Positions 1 to 7,687 of a stretch of DNA of 29,909 bases are shown here, piece after piece. The position numbers and the translations under genes are program-made. Positions within the stretch are counted from its first letter, which is position 1. Each line of letters opens with the position of its first letter. The notes beneath the pieces are model-generated. The model made no database searches. It was not told where the DNA came from and saw nothing but the letters and a program-made list of their open reading frames with translations. The DNA comes from a virus: the IMG/VR virus record IMGVR_UViG_3300037963_001728, positions 1-29,909 of that record, one strand, 5' to 3'.

Positions 1-827
1 TTGACCTGTTCCGAAGTCATATAAACATATCTGGATGTGTAAATCTTTTTAGGTAAGTCTAGACATTCATCTTTCAAAACCCGAAAAGAAAACTTATCTA
101 TCTTTTCTGTCAATTCTTTTATATGACGATACCCTACAACTTGCTGAAAACTGTGACCTCCCATCTGACGGCTGTTTAAAACTGCATACCTTGCCCGAAA
201 AGCATAATAAGAACTAAAGCCTAACATATTCTTGCCTAGGAACTCACACTGTGAAAACAGATCCAATGGTGAATTTGTTACGGGCGATCCCGTTAATATT
301 CTTTTGTAAGCAAATTTACTTGCAATCTTTAACAAAGCTTTTGTTCTTTTTGCCTTTGGATTTTTAATCGTGGTTGACTCGTCCAAGGCAATTAAACCTT
401 TGGCCGCAAACATTGAACTAATGACATCTGCATTTTTAAATGCACGGGTCGTGGAGAAGGCCTCAACATTCATAACAAATATAATAAACTTATCTTGCGG
501 TGGATTCCTCCAGAAGTTTAACCAATACTTCTTTTCACCCTGGTTCATATTAGATTTCCAGAAAATACATTCATGTTCTATGTCTTCTGAAAAATGTTCT
601 GGTATTTCTTTACTGATCCAGTTACGATAAACTCCCTTGGGAGCGATAATGAAAGCAAAGTTTATTTTTTTAAGTCTTGCCAACATGGTAATATTATCAA
701 GCAAAACCTTTGATTTACCTGTACCCATCTCCATAAACAAAGCAAAACTGGATCTATCCCAACCCTTCTCCAATGCTTTAATTTGATGTTTATATGGTTT
801 TGTTTTAAATTGTTCTTGACTTATCAT
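1..827 (-). CDS. SNF2/DEAD-like SF2 helicase, 3' end cut by window edge
   Basis: I translated this open frame from the minus strand; 275 codons are visible and it runs off the left edge. Visible motifs in order: a Q-motif-like YKHQIKALE (residues 12-20), Walker A MGTGKS (34-39), an Ia-like IIAPKGVYRNW (60-70), Walker B LDES (148-151) followed by TTIKNPKAKR, and motif III LTGSPVTNSPLDLF (178-191). This set and its spacing are typical of the first RecA lobe of SNF2-family ATPases; the second lobe lies outside the window. The ATG at 827 is preceded by a GGGGGA ribosome site. It is transcribed away from the replication operon from a shared 78-base region. Known role of the family: ATP-driven translocation on or remodelling of DNA. 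Its use in phage replication or recombination is inferred from context. Confidence 0.85.
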   Translation of the reverse strand, partial: MISQEQFKTKPYKHQIKALEKGWDRSSFALFMEMGTGKSKVLLDNITMLARLKKINFAFIIAPKGVYRNWISKEIPEHFSEDIEHECIFWKSNMNQGEKKYWLNFWRNPPQDKFIIFVMNVEAFSTTRAFKNADVISSMFAAKGLIALDESTTIKNPKAKRTKALLKIASKFAYKRILTGSPVTNSPLDLFSQCEFLGKNMLGFSSYYAFRARYAVLNSRQMGGHSFQQVVGYRHIKELTEKIDKFSFRVLKDECLDLPKKIYTSRYVYMTSEQV

Positions 828-849
828 TCATGTTCCCCCATATTGTATT

Positions 850-878
850 AATATATGTTGCAATAATTAAATTGTCAA
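850..878 (-). promoter_or_regulatory. sigma70-type promoter for the leftward helicase
   Basis: On the minus strand there is a perfect TTGACA (878-873), a 17-base AT-rich spacer and TATATT (855-850), which matches the -10 consensus at five of six positions. Transcription would begin about 20 bases before the helicase ATG at 827. This suggests early expression by unmodified host RNA polymerase. For the rightward operon I see only a weaker candidate, TTGACT (816-821) and TATTGT (841-846) with a long 19-base spacer. Confidence 0.6.
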
Positions 879-905
879 CTTAAACCTGAAGAGGAGATAC
901 TTGTT

Positions 906-1472
906 ATGAACAAGAATACTTTATTAGAAGAGGATATGTTTGCTGATGCAACCTCGTTTGATAAAATCGATCCAATCGAAGGAAAGAGATTATCAAGTTT
1001 AGTCAATCAGTTAAATCAAGTTACAAAAGATATACAGGAAGCTGAAGACTTTCTTAAAACTTTGAAAGCCAAAAAGCAAAACATATCTTTTGAACAAATT
1101 CCAGAAGTAATGGATGAGATGGGCATAGATCGATTAGACGTGGATGGTGCAACTGTCTCGTTAAAAAGCTTTGTATCTGCATCGATACCTTTGGATAAGA
1201 AAGAAGATGCTTATGCATGGTTAAGAGAGAATGGTTATGATGACATCATTAAGAATGACATAACCTTATCTTTCGGTAGAGGTGAGGATAATGTTGCAAA
1301 AGATCTCATGGCAGATCTTGATCAACGTGGTTTTCATCCCGAATCAAAAACTCACATTCATTCTATGACCTTAAAAGCTTTTGTAAGGGATATGGTTGAA
1401 AAGGGTGAGCCTATTGATTTGGATTTATTTGGTGCATTCGTAGCACGAACAGCCGTTGTTAAAAAGAAATAA
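906..1472 (+). CDS. Unknown phage protein with N-terminal coiled coil, first gene of replication operon
   Basis: 188 residues. I do not recognise a named domain. Residues about 28-62 (LSSLVNQLNQVTKDIQEAED and on) have heptad-like spacing and should form a coiled coil. The rest is mixed and soluble, with a basic end (VVKKK). A strong GAGGAG ribosome site lies nine bases before the ATG. A coiled-coil protein directly upstream of an ssDNA-binding protein is an arrangement I associate with marine phage replication modules, but no function can be stated. With the next gene it lies upstream of the terminator, so these two genes may be expressed more than the rest of the operon. Confidence 0.8.
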   Translation: MNKNTLLEEDMFADATSFDKIDPIEGKRLSSLVNQLNQVTKDIQEAEDFLKTLKAKKQNISFEQIPEVMDEMGIDRLDVDGATVSLKSFVSASIPLDKKEDAYAWLRENGYDDIIKNDITLSFGRGEDNVAKDLMADLDQRGFHPESKTHIHSMTLKAFVRDMVEKGEPIDLDLFGAFVARTAVVKKK

Positions 1473-1483
1473 GGGAGGATATA

Positions 1484-2248
1484 ATGTCTAAAAATATAAC
1501 AACTAAATCAAATACGTCAGTATCACCTATAATGGATGATATTCTTAATTCAGCAGGCGAAGGTATTGATTATGATACAAATGAATTACAAATTCCTTTT
1601 ATCAGAGCGATACAAGCCTTATCACCACAGATCAAGAAGAATGATCCGCAGTTTATTGAAAAAGCATCTCAAGGTGATTTGTTTAACACTGTTACAGGTG
1701 AGTTCTGGGATGGTGAAAAAGGTATCGTAGTTATACCTTGCTACCAGGAAACAAAATATCTTGAGTTCATTCCAAGAGATCAAGGCGGTGGTTTTGTCGG
1801 TGAGATAGAAGTAGACTCACCTGTTCTTAGTCAGACTACCAGGGACAGAAGTGTTGAGATACTTCCTAACGGCAATCAGTTGGTTAAGTCCGATCAACAT
1901 TATTGTATGGTCTTGAATGATGATGGCAGTGCACAACCTGCTATTATTGATATGAAGTCTTCTGCTTTGAAAGTAAGTCGTAGATGGAAGACACAAATAG
2001 CAATGTTCAAGATCCAAGATAAGAATGGAGAGTTCAAACAACCTGCCTTATTTGCTACCAAGTGGCGAGTTAAGACAGTTGAAGAGTCTAATGAACTAGG
2101 TACATGGTACAATCTCAATATAGAGAAAGTCGATCTGGTTGATTCCAAGGCTCTGTTTGATGAAGCGAAAAGCTTTCGATCATCAGTGATGAAAGGGGAG
2201 GCGAAAGCTGTAGCTGAAAACCTTGAAGGCGAAGAAACACCCTTCTAG
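1484..2248 (+). CDS. Probable single-stranded DNA-binding protein
   Basis: 254 residues with a GGGAGG ribosome site. The protein has an N-terminal segment, NELQIPFIRAIQALSPQIKK, of a kind seen in phage proteins encoded beside primases, then a beta-rich core with many aromatic and basic residues. It ends in an acidic tail, EGEETPF. An acidic tail with a terminal Pro-Phe is the hallmark of bacterial SSB C-termini and of functionally similar phage proteins, where it recruits other replication proteins. Its place just before the primase fits. There is no canonical OB-fold signature that I can recognise, so the role rests on tail plus context. Another phage DNA-binding protein family is possible. 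Confidence 0.6.
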   Translation: MSKNITTKSNTSVSPIMDDILNSAGEGIDYDTNELQIPFIRAIQALSPQIKKNDPQFIEKASQGDLFNTVTGEFWDGEKGIVVIPCYQETKYLEFIPRDQGGGFVGEIEVDSPVLSQTTRDRSVEILPNGNQLVKSDQHYCMVLNDDGSAQPAIIDMKSSALKVSRRWKTQIAMFKIQDKNGEFKQPALFATKWRVKTVEESNELGTWYNLNIEKVDLVDSKALFDEAKSFRSSVMKGEAKAVAENLEGEETPF

Positions 2249-2252
2249 GGTT

Positions 2253-2257
2253 AGGAG
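2253..2257 (+). promoter_or_regulatory. AGGAG ribosome site displaced from the primase start by a hairpin
   Basis: The primase ATG at 2297 is directly preceded by a run of T and one C, with no ribosome site in the normal window. The only AGGAG lies at 2253-2257, 39 bases upstream. The intervening hairpin (2258-2289) begins at the next base, so folding it leaves seven unpaired bases (2290-2296) between AGGAG and ATG, a normal spacing. Bridging of a ribosome site by a hairpin is known for T4 gene 38; its use here is inferred. Confidence 0.5.
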
Positions 2258-2295
2258 AGTAGCAGTGTTACCCTCATTACACTGCTACTTTTTTT
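2258..2295 (+). terminator. Intrinsic terminator or attenuator between ssDNA-binding protein and primase genes
   Basis: A perfect 11-base-pair stem is formed by AGTAGCAGTGT (2258-2268) and ACACTGCTACT (2279-2289), with a 10-base loop and a run of seven T (2289-2295). It starts ten bases after the TAG of the upstream gene. Because the primase starts at 2297, any promoter for the primase must lie upstream of this hairpin, so downstream genes depend on readthrough. That would give more ssDNA-binding protein than polymerase and helicase. Confidence 0.85.
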
Positions 2296-2296
2296 C

Positions 2297-3835
2297 ATGT
2301 CAGTAGCACAGAAATTTTTTGATTTATTTGAAGGCTCTAATCTAGCACATGGTGAAACTACTGTGGGCAGTATGAGACGTAATGGTAAGGCTGAAGCAAA
2401 AAGCATTATCGTCAAGACACCTTTGTCTGTTGAAATGATAGAGGGTCATTTAAAAGGTGTCAAAGGTATAGGTTCAATACCTATTACAGATAAGAATGAA
2501 TGTAAGTTTGGTGTCTTAGATATAGACAGTTATAATGTAGATCACAAAGAGATAGCAAAGAAATGTAAAGCATTGAAGATACCGGCAGTTGTTTGCCGTT
2601 CAAAGTCTGGTGGTGCACATATATTTATATTTATGAAGGATTGGGTAAATGCTGCGGAGTTTCGTGATCATCTGTTCGAGATTGCTGCAGCACTAGGTTT
2701 TTCTGGTTGTGAGATATTTCCAAAACAAGATCAGATATTAGCAGATCGTGGTGATGTAGGTAATTTTATAAACCTACCATACTTCGATAATGATAAGACA
2801 GTTCGATATGCAGTGGACGAAAAGGGTAAAGATTTAAGTCTTCAGCAGTTTATTACACAAGCAGATAAAAAAAGAATTACGATACATGATCTTAAAAAGA
2901 TAGATTTCGGCACGAGAAGAGAAGAGTTCTCTGATGCTCCGCCATGTCTACAAGGGTTTTTAAATTTAGGTGTGCCACAAGGTTCAAGGAACACAGTTCT
3001 ATTTAATGTATGCACATACTGTCAGAAGAAGGACAAGGATACCTGGCAGAAGATGTTTGAGGAGATAAACCAAAAGTATTCGTCTCCACCACTACCCGCC
3101 ACGGAGATTGTTGCGTTACAGAAACAACATGAGAAGAAAGAGTATCAGTATCAATGTAATGTTGAGCCGTTGAAGAGTCATTGTGATAAGCAGGTTTGCA
3201 AAACTAGAAAGTATGGTGTAGGAAATGGTAACTCAGCACCTTCAATAGGAGGCCTTACAATACTGTTATCTGATCCAAGACTATTCTTTCTGGATGTAAA
3301 CGGCAGACGGCTTGAGTTATCTACAAAACAATTACAGATGCAGCAACATTTTCAAGAGGCTTGTATAGAGCAGTTAAACTATATGCCACCAATTATGAAA
3401 CCAGGTGAGTGGCAAACATTGATTAATCGTCTGTTAGAGAAGGCTACGACTATTGAAGTGCCAGAAGAGTTAACTATGAAGGGTCAGTTTAAAGAGTTGC
3501 TACAGACGTACTGCACAAGCAGAATAAGGGCACGATCACCAGAGGAACTAAATATAGGTAAGCCGTGGACAGAGAACGATCTTACATACTTTACGATAAA
3601 AGGTTTACAGGAGTTTTTAAGACAACGTGGTTTTAATGGTTACACCAGACCTCAACTTCAACAAAGGTTGAAAGATTTGAACAGTGGTCAGAATTGCAAT
3701 GGTGTATACACATTGAAGAATGATGAAACAGGGAAATGGTCAAACATACGAGTTTGGTGGGTTCCAGAGTTTCACGAAGAAGAAGTTGAATTACCAATAG
3801 AGGAGAGCAGTGATGAATCCGACATCCCATTCTGA
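2297..3835 (+). CDS. AEP-superfamily DNA primase (TOTE/PrimPol-like)
   Basis: 512 residues. The start region FFDLFEGSNLAHG resembles the N-terminus of TOTE-type archaeo-eukaryotic primases. Metal-binding motif I is VLDID (D75, D77); motif II is SKSGGAHIFIF (S104, H108); the region NFINLPYF (156-163) fits the conserved core that follows. A PriCT-like helical part (GVPQGSRNTVLF, 225-236) precedes a cysteine cluster (C287, H295, C296, C301) that may bind a metal. The C-terminal 190 residues look alpha-helical, possibly DNA-binding, and end in ESDIPF, an SSB-like tail. The family makes primers for DNA synthesis, here presumably for the PolA in the same operon. There is no helicase domain in the same chain; separate helicases are encoded nearby. 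The last 23 bases overlap the next gene. Confidence 0.8.
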   Translation: MSVAQKFFDLFEGSNLAHGETTVGSMRRNGKAEAKSIIVKTPLSVEMIEGHLKGVKGIGSIPITDKNECKFGVLDIDSYNVDHKEIAKKCKALKIPAVVCRSKSGGAHIFIFMKDWVNAAEFRDHLFEIAAALGFSGCEIFPKQDQILADRGDVGNFINLPYFDNDKTVRYAVDEKGKDLSLQQFITQADKKRITIHDLKKIDFGTRREEFSDAPPCLQGFLNLGVPQGSRNTVLFNVCTYCQKKDKDTWQKMFEEINQKYSSPPLPATEIVALQKQHEKKEYQYQCNVEPLKSHCDKQVCKTRKYGVGNGNSAPSIGGLTILLSDPRLFFLDVNGRRLELSTKQLQMQQHFQEACIEQLNYMPPIMKPGEWQTLINRLLEKATTIEVPEELTMKGQFKELLQTYCTSRIRARSPEELNIGKPWTENDLTYFTIKGLQEFLRQRGFNGYTRPQLQQRLKDLNSGQNCNGVYTLKNDETGKWSNIRVWWVPEFHEEEVELPIEESSDESDIPF

Positions 3836-4028
3836 AGATGATGAGCTTCTCACATTAACGGATATTGTCGAATGGATAAAGGTTTCCGAGTCTACTATCT
3901 ACAGATGGATGGACGAAGGTATCTTTCCAAGACCTTTGAAGTTAGGTGCGGAGAGCAAACAGAGTCCTATGCGGTGGATACGCAAGGATGTATCTGATTG
4001 GATTAAAACTAGACCAAGGACAAAGTAA
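3813..4028 (+). CDS. AlpA-like helix-turn-helix DNA-binding protein
   Basis: 71 residues. The pattern LLTLTDIVEWIKVSESTIYR, then WMDEGIFPRPLKLG and a final MRWIRKDVSDWI, is the classic AlpA/excisionase-like winged helix-turn-helix layout. AGGAG at 3801-3805 is best placed for the ATG at 3813; a GTG at 3810 is the in-frame alternative. The gene overlaps the end of the primase gene in another frame and the helicase start by one base (TAATG). Proteins of this family act as transcription activators or as excisionases. With no integrase in view, a regulatory or origin-binding role is as likely as excision. Confidence 0.8.
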   Translation: MNPTSHSEDDELLTLTDIVEWIKVSESTIYRWMDEGIFPRPLKLGAESKQSPMRWIRKDVSDWIKTRPRTK

Positions 4029-5545
4029 TGTTAGAAAAATTAATCTTTGGGCCACCAGGCTGTGGCAAGACGTTTACGTTAATAAACGTGGTTCGTGATG
4101 CGTTGAAAAAGGGTACACCACCAGATAAGATAGGCTTTGTATCTTTCTCTCGTAAATCAGTTGAAGAAGCTAGAACAAGGGTTGCAACTGAACTAAATCT
4201 TACAGAGGAGGACACACCCTGGTTTAGAACTTTACACTCTACGGGTTTTCAATGGCTTGGTTTTAATAAAGATCAAGTCATGTCTAAATATGATTTTAAC
4301 AATATTGGTAATGAGGTTGGGTTAGTATTCGACACAAATACAGCTAGAAATAGTCAAGATGGTTTGATAAACATGTCAGCCAGAGAAGGCAACAAGTATC
4401 TTGAGGTTATACATAGATCTATTATGAGATGTGTATCTTTAGAGGAGCAGTTTAACGAAACAGAAGATTATACATTACACTGGACGTTACTTAACAAACT
4501 TAATGCTGTCTATCATAATTTTAAAAAAGAAAACGATAAAGTTGATTTTACAGATATGATTAAAGGATTTGTAAGAGGGGGCAGTTCACCCAGTTTAGAT
4601 TTATTAATTGTAGATGAAGCACAAGATTTAACTCCGCTACAATGGAGACAGGTTGATGTTATGAAACATAATGCCAAAGAGATATGGTATGCAGGTGATG
4701 ATGATCAATGTATACACAGATGGAATGGTGTATCTGTTGAGGACTTTATGAACTCTTGTCATAATATCGAAGTTTTAAAACAAAGCTACAGAGTTCCTAC
4801 TTCTGTTTTTTCTGTTGCGAATAGAATTGTAAAAAGAATATCTTATCGCCAACCTAAAGATTGGCATCCTATGATGAAGCCTGGCAGTGTTAACTATCAT
4901 TTAAATATGCATGATGTAGATATTGACCAAGGTTCGTGGACAATCATGGCCCGTACAAATAAAATTGTACAAAAGATAGCAAACTCTTTACGAGAGGATG
5001 GGTATCTTTTTAATCTATATGGTTCACCTAGTTTAAATCAAGGCATGATTAATAACATGAAGACATGGGAGCTTTTGCAGAAAGGCAGTAAGCTACCTTT
5101 ACAGATGATCAAAGATTTGTATGCTGCACTTCCCAAAGTGGGAGATAATGCAAAAATTAAACGTGGTGTGACAAAACAGTTAGATTTTTTAGAGCATGAT
5201 CTTATTCTTGGATATGATGATTTAGTTAAAAACTACGGGATGATTGCACCAAAAGACACTCCCTCAAGAGATATGCTGAATGTATCAAAAGATGATCGGT
5301 TTTATATGGATGCGTTGATTAGAAGAGGAGAAGATTTTGAATCTCCAAGGATCGATGTGTCAACTATTCATGCCATGAAAGGCGGTGAGGATGATAACAT
5401 CATGCTTATGTCCGAGTCATCTCGTGCTTGTGTCAAGAACGAAAACCAGGATGATGAGCATAGAGTCTTTTATACAGGTGTTACAAGAACAAAAGAAAAC
5501 TTACATATAATAGAAACAGGGTCGGAGCATAGGTATCAAATATGA
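4028..5545 (+). CDS. UvrD/Rep-type SF1 DNA helicase
   Basis: 505 residues with a complete SF1A set: motif I GPPGCGKT (8-15), Ia FVSFSRKSVEEAR (37-49), II IVDEAQD (194-200), III GDDDQCIHRWNG (223-234), IV QSYRVP (252-257), V STIHAMKGGEDDNI (445-458) and VI FYTGVTRTKENLHI (481-494). The protein is shorter than cellular UvrD (about 720 residues), mostly in the accessory subdomains. It is a 3'-5' DNA translocase by family. Placed between primase and polymerase, and with no DnaB-type helicase in the window, it is a candidate for the fork helicase. The start codon overlaps the preceding stop, and the end overlaps the next gene by four bases (ATGA). Confidence 0.9.
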   Translation: MLEKLIFGPPGCGKTFTLINVVRDALKKGTPPDKIGFVSFSRKSVEEARTRVATELNLTEEDTPWFRTLHSTGFQWLGFNKDQVMSKYDFNNIGNEVGLVFDTNTARNSQDGLINMSAREGNKYLEVIHRSIMRCVSLEEQFNETEDYTLHWTLLNKLNAVYHNFKKENDKVDFTDMIKGFVRGGSSPSLDLLIVDEAQDLTPLQWRQVDVMKHNAKEIWYAGDDDQCIHRWNGVSVEDFMNSCHNIEVLKQSYRVPTSVFSVANRIVKRISYRQPKDWHPMMKPGSVNYHLNMHDVDIDQGSWTIMARTNKIVQKIANSLREDGYLFNLYGSPSLNQGMINNMKTWELLQKGSKLPLQMIKDLYAALPKVGDNAKIKRGVTKQLDFLEHDLILGYDDLVKNYGMIAPKDTPSRDMLNVSKDDRFYMDALIRRGEDFESPRIDVSTIHAMKGGEDDNIMLMSESSRACVKNENQDDEHRVFYTGVTRTKENLHIIETGSEHRYQI

Positions 5546-5805
5546 AAAGAGATCAGATATTAGATAAAGCAAAGATATTGATCAGTGGTGAAAGAGCAAA
5601 GGATTATGGTGATGCTTACCTTAATCACAAGAGGATAGCTGAACTCTGGAGTCCAATACTTGATAAGGATATTACAGTTGAACAAGTGTATGCTTGTATG
5701 ATTGCTGTTAAGTTATCTAGATTAATTGAAACACCAGACCATGAAGACTCGTGGATTGATATATGTGGATACGCTGCATTAGGAGGAGAGAAGAATGAGA
5801 GATAA
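5542..5805 (+). CDS. DUF6378-like small phage protein
   Basis: 87 residues. The pattern SGERAKDYGDAYLNHKRIAE, then LWSPIL, MIAVKLSRLIETPDHEDSWI and DICGYAAL at the end, matches what I know of the DUF6378 family, common in phage genomes beside nucleotide and replication genes. The conserved charged residues (R19, K21, D22, D25, K57, R60, D66, D73) recall all-alpha nucleotide pyrophosphohydrolases of the MazG type, but the metal-binding EExxE motif is absent, so no enzyme activity is claimed. It is embedded in the operon by a four-base overlap upstream and an 11-base overlap with polymerase downstream; its last codons carry the polymerase ribosome site AGGAGGAGAG. Confidence 0.7.
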   Translation: MKRDQILDKAKILISGERAKDYGDAYLNHKRIAELWSPILDKDITVEQVYACMIAVKLSRLIETPDHEDSWIDICGYAALGGEKNER

Positions 5806-7687
5806 CAGTACAATGCATTTTCTTGAACGTCTTGAACTTGACCAGATGGAGAATGATTGGACACCTCCTACAGAGTTTCCAGATCTGACAAACTGTAAAT
5901 ATATAGCTATAGACTTGGAAACAAAAGATCCAAACCTTAAAAAGCTAGGCCCAGGGTGGACACGCAAAGATGGATATGTAGTTGGTATAGCTATCGCAGG
6001 TGGTGACTTCATGGGTTATTATCCTATACGGCACGAAGCAGGTGGCAACCTTGCAGAGGATAGGGTTATGTCATGGTTAAAGGATCAATTGAACACTCCC
6101 AACATTCCAAAAATTATGCACAACTCCATGTATGATATGGGATGGCTATATGCCTCTGGTGTTGATGTGAAGGGCAAGATCATAGATACAATGGTTGCTG
6201 CACCTCTGGTAGATGAGAATAGGTTTTCCTATGCTCTGAATGCTCTAGGGCGGGATTACATAGACATGAGGAAAGATGAAAAGCTTTTGAGGGCAACAGC
6301 AAGTGATTGGGGAATTGATGCTAAAGAAGAGATGTGGCGATTACCTGCAAAGTTCGTTGGTGCATATGCCGAGCAAGACGTAATTATGACCTTGAAACTA
6401 TGGGATAGATTGCAGACAGAGATCACCTCGCAGAGTCTTGAAACAGTATTTGATCTGGAAACAAGCTTAATACCCGTTGTCATGGATATGAGAAAGAAAG
6501 GTGTAAGGGTAGATCTTGATCAAGCTGAAAAAGCAAGAAAAAAATTAATTAAAATAAAAGATGATTTAGTTCTTGACATAAAGAAAGAAACTAGTCTGGA
6601 AGTATTACCCTGGGTGGCAACAAGTATTGCATCTGTATTTGACTTTTACAAAGTACCTTACGGACGGACAGAGAGCAACAATCAGCCGTCTTTTACAAAA
6701 GCTTTCTTACAGACTTGTGAGCATCCTATTGCATCAAAGATATTGAAACTAAGAGAAGTTGATAAGGCAAACAATACGTTTATCGATAGTATACTAAGAT
6801 ACGAGCACAAAGGCAGAATACATTGTGAATTTCATCAGCTGAGATCAGATGACGGAGGGACAGTTACTGGTCGCTTTTCTTCTTCTAATCCAAATCTGCA
6901 GCAGATACCTGCTAGAGATCCAGAGATTAAGTCTTTGATAAGAGGTTTGTTTCTACCAGAAGAAGGCACAAAGTGGGGGAGCTTTGACTATTCGAGCCAG
7001 GAGCCAAGGTTATTGGTTCATTATTGTGCGAGTCTTGGTGAAGATAGACATCCCAAGATTGATGAACTTGTAGAACAATATAATACAGATGATCCAGACT
7101 TTCATCAGATGGTGGCAGACATGGCTGAGATTAATCGTAAACAAGCCAAGACAGTTAACCTTGGTATTATGTATGGTATGGGCATAGGTAAGTTGGCAAA
7201 TACTCTAGATATAACAAAAGAAGAAGCCAAAGAGTTGTTAGCTAAATATCATTCTCGTGTGCCATTTGTAAAAGGTTTGGCAGACATGGTTTCTTCCAGA
7301 GCATCTAGATACGGACAGATACGGACTATCTTAGGTAGACGTTGCCGTTTTAATTTATGGGAGCCTAATAGTTTTGGTTATAAGAAACCTTTAAAGTATG
7401 AAGAAGCACATAAGGAGTATGGGCCTAGTATACGAAGAGCCTTTACTTACAAGGCATTGAACAAACTTATACAAGGCAGTGCTGCAGATCAAACGAAGAA
7501 GGCTATGGCGGACTGCTATGAAGAAGGGTTTTGTCCGTTAATCACTGTGCATGATGAACTATGCTTTAGTATAGAGTCCGAGGATCAAGCATCGAAGATC
7601 AAGGAGATTATGGAAACGGGTCTTGAACTAAAAGTTCCAAGTAAAGTAGACCAGGAGTTAGGTGATAATTGGGGAGAGGTTGGATGA
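5795..7687 (+). CDS. Family A DNA polymerase with 3'-5' exonuclease, Leu762 type
   Basis: 630 residues. The N-terminal proofreading domain keeps its acidic residues: D40 and E42 in AIDLETKD, D114 in HNSMYDMGWL, and Y191/D195 in YAEQD. The polymerase domain shows VTGRFSSSNPNLQQIP (357-372), motif A FDYSSQEPR (D398), motif B RKQAKTVNLGIMYG (R448, K452, L456, Y460) and motif C VHDE (585-588). L456 aligns with E. coli Phe762. There is no 5'-3' exonuclease domain, as usual for phage polymerases. AGGAGGAGAG precedes the ATG at 5795. It should be the replicative polymerase of the phage. The stop overlaps the next start (ATGA). Confidence 0.95.
   Translation: MRDNSTMHFLERLELDQMENDWTPPTEFPDLTNCKYIAIDLETKDPNLKKLGPGWTRKDGYVVGIAIAGGDFMGYYPIRHEAGGNLAEDRVMSWLKDQLNTPNIPKIMHNSMYDMGWLYASGVDVKGKIIDTMVAAPLVDENRFSYALNALGRDYIDMRKDEKLLRATASDWGIDAKEEMWRLPAKFVGAYAEQDVIMTLKLWDRLQTEITSQSLETVFDLETSLIPVVMDMRKKGVRVDLDQAEKARKKLIKIKDDLVLDIKKETSLEVLPWVATSIASVFDFYKVPYGRTESNNQPSFTKAFLQTCEHPIASKILKLREVDKANNTFIDSILRYEHKGRIHCEFHQLRSDDGGTVTGRFSSSNPNLQQIPARDPEIKSLIRGLFLPEEGTKWGSFDYSSQEPRLLVHYCASLGEDRHPKIDELVEQYNTDDPDFHQMVADMAEINRKQAKTVNLGIMYGMGIGKLANTLDITKEEAKELLAKYHSRVPFVKGLADMVSSRASRYGQIRTILGRRCRFNLWEPNSFGYKKPLKYEEAHKEYGPSIRRAFTYKALNKLIQGSAADQTKKAMADCYEEGFCPLITVHDELCFSIESEDQASKIKEIMETGLELKVPSKVDQELGDNWGEVG

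Noticed and set aside
370-630. 86-codon open frame on the plus strand at the left end
   Set aside because: It is antisense to the helicase frame that carries all SF2 motifs and has no homology that I can recognise.
828-905. Small RNA or origin in the divergent intergenic region
   Set aside because: Only 78 bases, AT-rich, explained by promoter and ribosome sites; no repeats or stable hairpin seen.
3813-4028. AlpA-like gene as proof of a temperate phage with excision
   Set aside because: No integrase, repressor or attachment site is present here; AlpA-like proteins also act as regulators, so this is not proof.
5542-5805. MazG-type nucleotide pyrophosphohydrolase
   Set aside because: The general size and helical layout are similar, but the metal-binding EExxE motif is missing; the DUF6378 pattern fits better.
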